Below, one piece after another: positions 53,980 to 64,000 of a stretch of 64,000 bases of DNA. Each line of letters begins with the position of its first letter. The first letter of the stretch is position 1. The stretch is from Lyophyllum atratum. Taxonomy: Eukaryota > Basidiomycota > Agaricomycetes > Agaricales > Lyophyllaceae. Below the pieces are notes generated by a model, which saw only the letters and a list, made by a program, of their open reading frames with translations, made no database searches and was not told the DNA's origin. The stretch is from contig JACGCN010000033.1 of the NCBI GenBank assembly GCA_014905825.1, positions 310,001 through 374,000 of the forward strand, in the 5' to 3' direction. Position numbers and translations under genes: made by a program.

Positions 53980-54895
53980 CTTCTATCATCCGTGATCCCG
54001 AGGTGACAACATGGACGAGCCGATCATGATCCACCCTCACGTGGGATGGTCGCCGATAAGACCGAATTGTTTGACTTTCCGAGCCTTCTCGAGTTCTACA
54101 CTGGTTCTACATCACCATTCCAGTCATAGTAGCCGGGGTAGAATGCCCGCACTCGCAACGGCGCAAGCAGGCTCTCCCCCAGGCGCAACTTGAAAAAAGA
54201 AACCTCGACACGAGTATAGGAACATGGGAGAACTTGGGTTCTGTGCGATTAGCACCACGGCTGCGATATCAGTCTCTCCTAGACAGGAACTTGACAGGAA
54301 CATCAGTCATACCTCCTTCCTTTACTGCAATATGGGAGCCTGTACTATCAAACATTTGCCTCACGACCGAGAGATCAATGGAGAATGCCCAATTTTCGTC
54401 TAGAATACCACTGCGCAGCGGAAATAAGGATAGAACACAGAAGACTTGCTTCCAGGAATGAGTGAATCGCAAAAACGGTATTACTATATTGACTGCCAGG
54501 CGAAGGCGAAGGCGACGCTGTGAAGAGCGACATCGCATGTTTTATCTTTCGAACCGCAAAATTATTTGATAACAGGGAGGCGTTACGTGTCCGGGGAAAG
54601 CTGTACTGGGCACACGCAATTCGTCCCTTTTTGAAGGGCACCTAGGCTTCTGAGGGTATCATCATTGGGCGCGCCGACGTGAAGCAAGATGGGTAAACAT
54701 CCTGTCATTTGGTCCCATTCGTGGGGGTGAATGGGTTGGATGATTCCAGACGATGCGGGAGCTTTATACTTGTGGGTATGCGACACCGAACCGAAAGCTA
54801 AGGACTCAGTCCTGACGGAAAATGGTGAACTGTGGTCCCCGTGTTTCATGTTAAGTGTCTGTGACGGGGGTATGGGAAGTGTATCGCAAAACACT
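53980..54895. other. intergenic or unresolved minus-strand remnants
   Basis: Several minus-strand patches look protein-like (for example LRVRAFYPGYYDWNGD near 54150 and DENWAFSIDLSVVRQMF near 54390), but stops and phase conflicts separate them. This may be a decayed gene. It includes the 42-bp segment repeated inverted at 51836-51877. Confidence 0.3.
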
Positions 54896-55779
54896 TCAGT
54901 CCTCCACTTGATGGATCTGTGAAAGGGTTGTATGAGATCTTATTGGTATATCGAAATGTAGAAGCATACCACATGGGCCAGTCGCGTCCATTCCGTGAGG
55001 GAGCGAACGTAGTCATCTCTCTTCTCGTCCACTGGGTGATCGGCATGCCAGAGAACGAAAGACGAGAACTGAGATGAGACGGCCAAGGTCCGTACTTCCT
55101 CCTCATCTAGCCGCATATGGTTCCCCCTATGCAACTCCCCATCGTGGTTCACGTCCATAGGATCGTCATCCGCATCTATCGGCTCTTCGACTGCCTCGCC
55201 CTCTTCTCCACGCGTCATACTGCGCGTAGCACGCCCCTTAGTCCTGGTAGCCTTCTTCTTTCCGTTTTGATTGGCATGCTTTGCCTTATCCTTTGCACTA
55301 CCCTTCGTTTCACGCGACTTTCCATTTGTCGCGCCCTCTGTGCGTAGCACAACGCCAACATAACCTTCTGGCAGTGGCACCTTGAGACCCTGTATAGTGC
55401 GCCCCCTAAATGTCGAGATAAAACGCGTAGTCGCGTCCGTGACGCGCCCCGCGAGCGTTGGTGGTGGTGTCGCCACTGGAGCGTCTTTCACATCGGTATC
55501 CATGGCACTGTCAGCTGCTGCTGCAGGGGCTATGGGTTCCTTGGGAGAATTAGAGGGACCAGCCTCATTAACCGCTACGTTCGATGGCTCTTCTTGAGAA
55601 CCTTTTTCTGGCGCAGGTGGTGCGCCCACGGTCTCCTTCGCGGCATTGACACGTAAAAACGTGCCAACTGGGGCTTGGCCGGAGTATTTGATATGGAATG
55701 GCATAAGGTATGGTGAGCATGTCTTCAGGCTCTCTGGGTTCGTGATAGATCCTAGGACGAGGGTCGAGGCTGGTGCCAT
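54896..55779 (-). CDS. RNH203: ribonuclease H2 subunit C
   Basis: This is the non-catalytic subunit of RNase H2, which removes ribonucleotides from DNA and RNA-DNA hybrids in the nucleus. Exons are 55779-54970 and 54916-54896, total 831 nt (276 aa). The N-terminal beta strands read VLGSITNPESLKTCSPYLMP followed by FHIKYSGQAPVGTFLRV. A long Pro/Ala/Glu-rich insertion follows, then FRGRTIQGLKVPLPEGYVGVV, a second basic insertion (KDKAKHANQNGKKKATRTKG), and the conserved end FVLWHADHPVDEKRDDYVRS plus LTEWTRLAHVIHQVED. It is longer than the yeast protein because of the two low-complexity insertions. The last exon encodes only IHQVED. An in-frame ATG five codons upstream (55794) is possible. It shares a 376-bp intergenic region with DNM1. 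Confidence 0.88.
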
Positions 55780-56155
55780 GGTGGAGGGGTGCAAGGGGGA
55801 GTGTCACGCTCGTCACTTCAAAGATTGTCACGTTGAGCCATTTGTGAAGACTGATCGATGATCTTTCGCCAGCATACTATTTTCTTTGAAGTCCTCGTAG
55901 CCTTTCAATGATCTTTAACCTTCGTTTTGCTTAGCTCAAAGGCTGGATAATAACGACCTTAAGGAAACTTGTGGGTCCCACTGGGCGGCTGTTTGTCATC
56001 GTCTCCATGCGCTTCTGAAAGAAACACACGCAAACTGTCATTCCCATTTGCCGTGCCGAGCCTTGACGCGGTTGGTACTAAAACTGCTTAACGGCACTGC
56101 CGCCCCCTACCCTAATCCTTCTCTGGACCCTCCACACACAAACCAGTGGGCAAAA
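55780..56155. promoter_or_regulatory. divergent promoter region, RNH203 and DNM1
   Basis: The 376 bp must serve both genes, which are read away from each other. No TATA box is obvious. Confidence 0.45.
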
Positions 56156-59100
56156 ATGGATCAAGATCTCATAAAATTGGTCAACAAGCTCCAGGACACG
56201 TTCAGCAATTTGGGTTCGTTGAAAGAGGTTTCTTCTTAGTGGCATGGAGCTGACTTTGGATGCGCAGGAGGGGAGCTGGACATGCCTCAGCTGGTCGTCG
56301 TATGTCTAATTTTCCTTTGAGGGTTGAAGAGCTCGTTAAGGCTTACACGTTGGAACAGGTGGGCAGTCAATCGGCTGGAAAGTCTAGTGTCCTGGAAACG
56401 TACGCTTCGCCTTGGTTACTTCTACAAACCAAACCACTAACAACCCTCTGACACCCTATACAGTATCGTTGGGCGAGACTTCCTACCTCGAGGCCAAGGA
56501 ATCGTTACACGGCGGCCACTGGTGCTCCAACTCATCCACACACCCATCCCGGAAGAACCTTCGCCGAGTTCACCGCCGTACACGGAATGGGCACAATTCC
56601 TTCACATCGACAAGAGGTTCACAGACTTCAACGAAATACGCAAGGAGATTGAGCAGGAAACGTTCCGGGTTGCAGGGCAGAACAAAGGCGTTAGCAAGCT
56701 GCCAATATCGCTTAGGATTTACAGTCCCGATGTTCTGGATTTGACATTGGTCGACTTACCGGGGTTGACAAAGGTACGTGCGGTTGAAGCATCTGCTACT
56801 GGAATTTTCTCATGACCATGCCTCTACCAGATCCCCGTCGGCGACCAACCAAGCGATATAGAACGACAAATCCGCAACTTGGTTATTGATTACATCTCAA
56901 AGCCAAACAGGTAAGTTCCTCCTCCACCAATTATGAAACACGTTTAATCCGTGAGTTCCTTCACCTTTAGCGTCATCTTATCTGTATCCCCCGCCAATGT
57001 CGACCTTGCCAATTCTGAATCGCTCAAACTCGCTCGCTCAGTTGACCCACAAGGCCGGCGCACCATCGGCGTGTTGACGAAACTGGACCTTATGGACGCT
57101 GGTACCAACGCCCTCGATATCCTAACCGGGCGTGTCTACCCCCTCAAACTCGGCTTCATCGGTGTGGTGAACCGCAGCCAGCAGGACATCAATTCCGAGA
57201 AAAGCATGACGGACGCTCTGGACAGCGAAACCGAGTTTTTCAAAAACCACCCTGCATACCGCAATATTGCACATAAGAATGGGACGAAGTATCTAGCGAA
57301 GACTCTGAACCAGGTACGTCCCTAATCAATTCCTTTCATAAAGTCGGTGTTGACGATGAAGCTTGTAGGTCTTGATGAACCATATCCGTGACAAGCTTCC
57401 AGACATGAAGGCAAGGCTCAATACGCTGATGGGCCAAGCTCAGCAAGAACTCAACTCGTTTGGGGATTCTGCTATCTTCGGGGACAAGAACCAGGTATTT
57501 TCTTATTCGATTCCCGTCATGTAACCTTTCTCACTTCAAAATACAGCAAGGCGCGTTAGTCCTCCGGCTCATGACCCAATTTGCCCGCGACTTCGTCTCA
57601 TCAATCGAGGGCACGAAAGTCGATATCTCCACGAAAGAACTCTCAGGAGGGGCCCGGATATACTACATTTTCAATGACGTCTTCGGCCAGGCCCTCGCCT
57701 CCATCGACTCGACCCATAACCTCGAAAATCAGGATATCCGGACTGCTATCCGTAACTCGACCGGCCCGAGACCCAGTCTGTTTGTGCCTGAGATCGCCTT
57801 TGACATACTGGTGAAGCCGCAAATAAAACTTCTGGAAGCACCGAGTTTGAGGTGTGTTGAGCTGGTGTATGAGGAGTTGGTGAAGATTTGCCATAACTGC
57901 ACGAGCTCGGTGCGTATCCCTTCATTCTGATAGGCTGTGCATTGACGTTTATGGTGTCCTTTAGGAACTCCAACGGTTCCCAAGACTACATGCACAGCTG
58001 ATTGAGGTAGTGTCGGAGCTGCTGCGCGAACGATTGGGTCCGACGTCTGAGTATGCCCAGAGCTTGATCGAGATTCAAGCGGCGTATATCAACACGAACC
58101 ATCCCGCATTCATTTCCGGCTCCGCGCTTGCTGCGCAACAAGCAGATACGCCCCAGCGCCCACCAGCTCCACCACGAGTAGGAAACCATTTCTGAAAAGT
58201 CGTCCATCTCATGCCTGACACTACTTCTCTAGCCATCGTCCACCGAACCCGTCAACGTCAACGGGCTCTCCCCGGAAGACGAAGACGAAACCTCCTCCGA
58301 AGACAGCCTCTTCCCCGCACGCGACGGCCGCTCCGTCTCCTCCACCGTGCACGACCGCTCCCGGTCCAGCATCTCCGCCAGCACCAGCACCAGCACCGCC
58401 ATCGGCATGAGCACCGGCGCCAAACGCTCCTCCTCCCGTAGCCATAGCCACCGCCAGAGCCAGGGCCAGACGACCGCCACGCAGCGGGACCAACGGCCGC
58501 ACTCTGCGCTTGGGGGTGGGCCTATGCCTAATGGCAGCGGCTCGTCACCGCCGACTGCAAGAGAGACGTTCCTTAACTATTTCTTTGGACAGAATGGGGC
58601 GGGGCCAATTGTGGGGTCGAGTGTTGAGAGAGGTCACCAGAATGCGAGGCATGGTCATGGGGGTGGGGGGACGCCGATTGTACCGGTGGGGAGGGATGTG
58701 TCGGGGGCGGCGGCGGGGATGAGTTCGGGGCTTATGGCTGGGAAGAGGGGGATGGAGGGGAATAATGCTGCGTATGATATGAAGAGCCTTGGAAAGCATA
58801 TCGAGGCTGTGAGCTCTTCCTCTCTCCTGATTTGGTGTGGGACTGATACTTTGTTGTTCTAGATCCCGTCCGACGGCAGCCACTTGACACTGAGGGAAGA
58901 GATGGAGACGTCCCTCATCCGGTCACTCATCGCATCGTACTTCGGGATCGTGCGCCAGAGCATACAGGATCTCATCCCCAAGGCCATCATGCACCTGCTC
59001 GTGAACCACACGTCGCAGCATGTGCAGAACCGGCTCGTGTCCTCGCTATATAAGCCGGATCTCTTCGCGGACATGTTGAATGAGGACGAGGCGCTTGTGG

Positions 59101-59186
59101 CGGAGCGAGCGCGGGTGAAGGCGCTGTTGGACGCGTACAAGGACGCGTTTAAGATTCTGTCGGACGTTAATTTAAAGTCGTCATAG
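56156..59186 (+). CDS. DNM1: dynamin-related GTPase Dnm1 (mitochondrial and peroxisomal fission)
   Basis: Dnm1/Drp1 assembles into rings on mitochondria and peroxisomes and cuts them using GTP. About 11 exons are read. It starts [20 protein letters not shown]. The GTPase domain shows [20 protein letters not shown] (G1), [19 protein letters not shown] (G2 Thr), [11 protein letters not shown] (G3) and [19 protein letters not shown] (G4). [17 protein letters not shown] matches Dnm1/Drp1 rather than Vps1. The middle domain and stalk follow ([38 protein letters not shown]). A variable Ser/Gly/His-rich insert B spans about residues 530-690. The GTPase effector domain ends the protein ([40 protein letters not shown]). 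The insert is where adaptor binding occurs in other fungi. Confidence 0.95.
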
Positions 59187-59701
59187 ATTACTCTTTAGAC
59201 GAGGTGCGGTGGAGATATAGCATAGTATTCTAGATTACGCTCGGGCACTGGTTACCCCTTACGACAGCGTCACGAACCGCTTCTGAAAATATACACGGAA
59301 TAGACGACAGAAGATTGCAGGTCGTGACGGTCGTCTCATCGAATTGGCATAGAATAAGATTCTATCAAGGACTGGACTCTTACTTACGCTCGTTTCCCAT
59401 ACTATCTCAACGTATTTGCACCCATATTCAACGAGAAGTAAGAGAGTGGGCAGCCCACAAAATCGTGTCATTCTCGTCTAATCGTAGTATCATATATAAT
59501 CGTAGTCGTAGGTAGAACACGCAGGCACGATGATAACCCAACAGCGCAACACAACCAGCGAGAGGGGAGACAGCAAACTCGGGTACAGGAGAGTCGAGAC
59601 AAGCAAGATCGGGCGGTATCCCCTTAGGCATGGGAAGGACCAGCGGCACATTCAGAACGTGCAAGACCGGATAACAAAACCCTCTAAATGGTGCTTCGGC
59701 T
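59187..59701. other. intergenic, convergent 3' flanks
   Basis: DNM1 and the BCS1-like gene end here, facing each other. No gene is seen. Confidence 0.5.
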
Positions 59702-62700
59702 TTATGGCTCGTCATCGTCATCTGCGTCTGCAGCAGGAGTGGTGGTAGCGGCGGCGGCCGCAGCCTGACCTTTTACGGCCACCCACTTCTCCTTTTTCCC
59801 CTCCTCCTTCTCTTCCGCCTTCTCGGTCTCGTCATCCGAGGTAACACTTTCTTCGGTGTCAGCATCGATGCCGGTGCTCTCGGACTCAGAGTTCGAAGAG
59901 GACGACGACTCGGTGGTAACAGTTTCTTCCGCTGCTGCTGCTGCTGGAGTGGTTTCAGTAGAGGTCGTTTCAACGTTCGTTGTGGAAGAGGTACTCTTCG
60001 CCGCCTCCTTCGCCGCTGCCTCTTTGAGGAGCTGCTTCTTAGCCTTGGCGCGAGCCTCTTTACGCTCGAGTTTCTGAGGGAACAAGATAAGTATGCTGGG
60101 AAAATCGACTGGAAAAGATATCGATCTTACCTCTTTCTCCTCCTTTTCCTCCTTCTTATGATGGGTAAGGCCTTGAGAAAGATGAAAATAGATAGATCAT
60201 AACGGAAGAAATACCTCTTTGGCCTCCTTCTCTTCCTTCTGTGGGAGCGTAGGAACTCATCAGTAAGAATCTGCGTGTGAAATGTTCGGCGTCGCTTACC
60301 TCTTTCTTCTCCTTCTCTTCAGCTTCCTTCTTTTCCTTGGCCTCACGCTGTGTGGAAATAAGATAAGTATAACGGAGACAATGAAGAGAAAGACAAGAAT
60401 TAGAACCTCTGCTTTTTCCTTCTTGAGTTTCTCACGAGTTTCGCGCTCTTGGATGATCCACTCATCGACCTCTTCAACGCACTCACGAGGTCGGGTCTTG
60501 TTTTTGAGGAGATAGCCTTGAAGACCAGCGACCTAATCGAAGCACGTACAGTCAAAAAAAAGCGCTCGCAAGGAGAGGCGGACTATACTCACACTTAACT
60601 CATCCTCAGGGATTGCGGCGGCAAAACGCTTGGCAAGTTCAGAGATCTCATCCTCAGTCAACAACGGAATAGCATGAGCGGGCGCCTTGCGCTTAGGAAG
60701 GGGAAGATTCTTCTGAGAGGCATCTTTGACGTCTGCTGCTGCAGGCGTGACTGCACTCGCGGGCTTGTAAGGGAAGAAGCACTTGAAGATACCCTCTGCT
60801 TGCCACTTGGTCGCGTGTGTGAAATTTACCCATACGTCCATGCGGCCCGGTCGGGACAGAGCAGGGTCGAGGCGCTCTATGTGATTTGTCGTGGCAAACA
60901 GAAGGCTATGCACGTCAAGGGTCAGTCATTGAAAGATGAACAAACCCAACGTGGGACTAACCGGCCTTCTGCGGCAGCAACTCCGTCAAGGCTGTTCAGT
61001 AAACCGCTCAAACTCAAGGTAGATCCGTCAGTAGTCTCAGCAGTAGTGGTTGTAGTAGACGCCGAAGCGGTAGGCGCTCCGGTGGATGTCGAATCACGGC
61101 TGACTGAACGCGTAAACGCGGCGTCCAAATCTTCCAAAAGCAGAATACATCTGTGCGAAGATTCTAATCAGCATGGCATTCGCAATGATTCATTGACCGG
61201 ACATACCTCGAAGGTACATGGCCCATTAATGTTGTTAAAGTGTTATCGCTCATCCTAGATATGAAAAGGTTAATATGATATGTCACGGGATATGAATATT
61301 CTTACCCCTTGGAGGATAAGGAAACGACGTAGATGTCAAGACCCAACTCTCCAGCCAACGAGTGAATCAAGGACGTCTTGCCACTGTCAAACGTCGTTAA
61401 TCGTCGGATAAACTCATTGAATCCGAGCGACAAACCTCCCAGGTACACCATGAAGTAAATAGCCTCTACGGAAAGGAATACCTAAAGCGGCAATTAGTTT
61501 GGTAGTGATCGCTGCAAACACGTCATGAACATACCTCGTTCTGCATACCTATTAATAAACGTCAGCATGAATACGATAAAGCTGCCGAATTACACTTACC
61601 ACTCCTCGGAGCAAAGGAAATCCTTGCAATCTGCCAACAACATATCTTTGACGCCGGGTTGAAGTACAATTGAGCTCATGGGTCTCTTTTGACGCGCGCC
61701 ATTCCACCGCCAACAGCCGTAGGTCCTGGAATATACAGATATAAGATTCTGTCACTACAAAGTTAAGCTGGAACCACTTACGTGTCAGCAAGGAAAATAT
61801 GGACACGATGCTCGGCATCTTTCTCATATTCTCGCTTGGCTTCAAGGACAAGCTTCTTGAGAATGTCGTTATTCCGTGCCACGACACTGCAGACACATAT
61901 GCGTTAGTCAAATCCCCTCAAACGCCGAAGATGACGGGCTGTGCCTAATTTTAAGTGATGAACCGTGGCCGTAATCGGGATAGCGTTTAGTGCGCGTAAT
62001 CTATGGATGCACCGTCAGCAAGTATACCCGGTCATTAAGTACCAAGCTGCTCACCCTCAACCAATGCCCGCGATAATAGATGGTGTGAGTGGTATCTATC
62101 GTCGTGAAACGTTAGTATAGTGAACCAATATCGTGTGAAGGCGCTTACCCAGGCTGGGCATGAATGCGACCTTGCGTTTTCTCCGTCCATGGACTAGACC
62201 GCCGTCGTGCGCTTCCTCCTCCTCATCCTCTTCTAAATCCCCAGTCGTCGTTTGCGTCAGCCCATTACGTCCTGCCGAGCGAGTGGTGATTTCGAATTCC
62301 CTGCTGCGACCCCATGCAGGTTGCTAATGTGGGTGTCAGTGGCAGATATGGCAGGATTGACAGTCATGAAATACCTTGGCAAGCCAGTGCATTAACCTAA
62401 GGGAGAGTACGCTTAGGGGGACATCAGTATCAAGTGTAGATGGGGCTCACCAGTCATAGGGGTAATCTTCTTGACTGAAATGAGCCGTCAAGAAGAATGC
62501 TGTCATGGGGATTCAACGTGTGAGCTGGTGGAATTGGTTAGGAGTGAGAGGGTGACGAACAATCTACAAAGCCATTCCAAGCCGAAACGGACGCCCGGCG
62601 GGCGGTCTCTACGGTTCCACCGATGACCACAAGTTTCTGCGTGGCGGTGAGTCACAGCACATAAGAGTGTGGCGGGCTTGAGGGGACTTACAAGGGTATC

Positions 62701-62757
62701 CTGAATGGCTCCCGTGTTCATGCCAAGGGGGGAGAGTATATTCTTGAGCGCGTCCAT
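59702..62757 (-). CDS. BCS1-like AAA ATPase with microexon-encoded Lys/Glu tail
   Basis: BCS1 is an inner mitochondrial membrane AAA protein that moves the folded Rieske protein. Mushrooms have several BCS1-like paralogues of unknown role, and this is probably one. The gene has many exons. It starts MDALKNILSPLGMNTGAIQD. The BCS1 N-terminal region is recognisable (YYRGHWLR-type sequence, LVLEAKREYEKDAEHRVHIF). The AAA domain has Walker A GVPGSGKTSLIHSLAGELG, Walker B CILLLEDLDAAF, and sensor/arginine region LLFATTNHIERLDPALSRPG with RMDVWVNF. Between Walker B and the sensor is a Ser/Thr-rich insert. After the AAA domain a long Lys/Glu-rich segment is spread over short phase-0 exons of 48, 24 and 24 nt (60347-60300, 60238-60215, 60154-60131), then an acidic Ser/Thr/Ala tail ending DADDDDEP. 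Such a tail is not part of yeast Bcs1. Exact boundaries at the N-terminal exons are approximate. Confidence 0.88.
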
Positions 62758-64000
62758 GGCGAGAAGGCGTCGGGGAAGATGACAAGGGAAGGAAAAGAAA
62801 GGCAGGCAGTGGTAACCTACGGGTTGCCCTTATATGGATTTGATATTGCCTCGTGTAAAGAAGGCAGGGTAGCGTCTATGAGGTGGACCGATTCCGCGGC
62901 ATCTTTCCCACTTCGATCACCATAAATCCGAAATCAATCTACTCGTGCGATCATGACCATTCACTGGTCAATATCAGTCAAGGCTGTCAAGCACCCAAGG
63001 ATTCGGCTGCGCTGAACATCGTCTGAGTCAACCAACGGGTGTATTGGTCTGCACGACTGTTGAAGATGGTTGCGCACTGTCTGCGCAGTCCTGCACGTCG
63101 CCGTCAGGTTTACGTTTCGTGCTCCCCCAAGCATTCATCTGTCGAACCTGAAGTGGCGTCGGAAAGCTATAAGATTGGACCCTGATACCGCTGATCCCCT
63201 GACGTGGTTGCGGCAAATGTGGAATTAAAACTGCAAGAGTCCGCTAGTAAGCGAGAGTGTTATCTCGAACGGAAAGCGTCAAAACGCTTTGTACCAAAAC
63301 ACAACGAAGATGAGCATGAAGAAGGGTAGTCCGCGGCCAATAATTCGAGTAAAATTCTTTGAAATTTCCAATCAATTACGGCTATTATTTGTCTTCCCCT
63401 AACTCCGATGGCGACTTGACCCTTACGCGTACGCCTTGTGTTCAAAACATGCCTTATGTTCCACGCCTACACACCCTTCTCTCTACTGAGCAAAATGGCG
63501 ACCTCTTCATCCTCTTGACAGTGATGACTAGGCGCTGGACCGGTCCGCCAAACGTAGCCATGCCCCTGGGAACCGGCAATACAGATATGTGGGGAAGACA
63601 AGGCGAGATTGAATCTTGGATCAATTGGGGACAATTATGAGTACGCCGATGAAGACGCGAGCTTGGTTCGGCCGCAGGCGGCCCCAATTTCATCACTTGC
63701 TCAGGAGTCTACTGAAGAGCATTCCTATTGACGTATCATGAACGACAACGTGACGGTGTACAACTTCCAGCATGGAACTCATCACCGACTCGTAGAACAC
63801 CACGCTCGGCCGAACTTCACACACGTATTTTTGGTCAACGCTCTGCCTCTACAGGAGTGTACAGGGCTTTTAGCACCTGTTCAATCCGCATTCCGATCCG
63901 CGTGTTGCTAATGAACTTCAGGCGTGTCCCAGTATTGAGGCCTGCAGACCTCAACCGAGGCATATATATTCCGCCTGGATTTATTGCCCTTCAGATCAAC
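62758..64000. other. intergenic to window end
   Basis: This is the promoter of the BCS1-like gene, then frames of 60-93 codons without motifs (63028-63216 minus, 63359-63640 plus). A hidden intron-dense gene or the edge of one is possible. Confidence 0.4.

Noticed and set aside
1..64000. CRISPR arrays, bacterial operons, riboswitches
   Set aside because: The window is eukaryotic. I saw no regularly spaced repeats or bacterial features.

Overview
The window is nuclear DNA of a mushroom-forming or related basidiomycete (Agaricomycotina). The signs are intron-dense genes with GT-AG introns mostly of 45-65 bp, very short exons, basidiomycete-type P450s, a basidiomycete seven-helix DUF6534 membrane protein, a GMC oxidoreductase, and BRPF/NTO1, DNM1, RPB7 and BCS1 orthologues. 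Exon boundaries were read by eye from splice sites and phase. For most genes the summed exon lengths are an exact multiple of three. No similarity search was possible.

Layout. 0.7-2.9 kb: DUF6534 membrane protein in 21 tiny exons (-). 4.8-9.6 kb: class-V aminotransferase-fold enzyme, Fe/Mn superoxide dismutase and a single-pass membrane protein (all +). 10.0-14.9 kb: a nearly complete Ngaro-type (DIRS order) tyrosine-recombinase retrotransposon on the minus strand, with split direct repeats, gag, RT/RNase H carrying an in-frame intron, and a recombinase broken by one base. 15.1-17.1 kb: P450. 17.2-18.2 kb: tRNA-Ile(AAT) and an 832-bp non-autonomous hAT-like element with 8-bp target duplication. 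18.9-20.0 kb: secreted two-domain galactose-binding-like protein with a one-base frameshift. 20.5-25 kb: second tRNA-Ile, RPB7, an SDR, and mannose-6-phosphate isomerase. 25.2-27.6 kb: second P450 (-). 28.0 kb: third tRNA-Ile. 28.4-33.5 kb: NTO1/BRPF chromatin reader (-). 34.6-37.3 kb: GMC oxidoreductase. 37.8-39.1 kb: a candidate PD-(D/E)XK-fold protein (-). 39.9-41.4 kb: ER disulfide isomerase with a KDEL tail (-). 42.5-48.6 kb: three tandem MDR dehydrogenases (-). 49.5-51.3 kb: membrane-anchored Ran-binding-domain protein (+, one apparent missing base). 52.4-53.3 kb: Kre9/Knh1-like GPI protein (-). 54.9-59.2 kb: divergent RNH203 and DNM1. 59.7-62.8 kb: BCS1-like AAA ATPase (-) whose charged tail is built from 24- and 48-nt exons.

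The window mixes conserved housekeeping genes (transcription, chromatin, organelle division, ER folding, mannose metabolism) with lineage-specific oxidative enzymes and mobile elements. Neighbours do not form one pathway. The closest to a cluster is the MDR triplet. I found no convincing new multi-gene system. The most unusual things are the microexon-built genes, the intron inside the Ngaro reverse transcriptase, the BRPF protein with both bromodomain and PWWP, and the candidate nuclease-fold gene.
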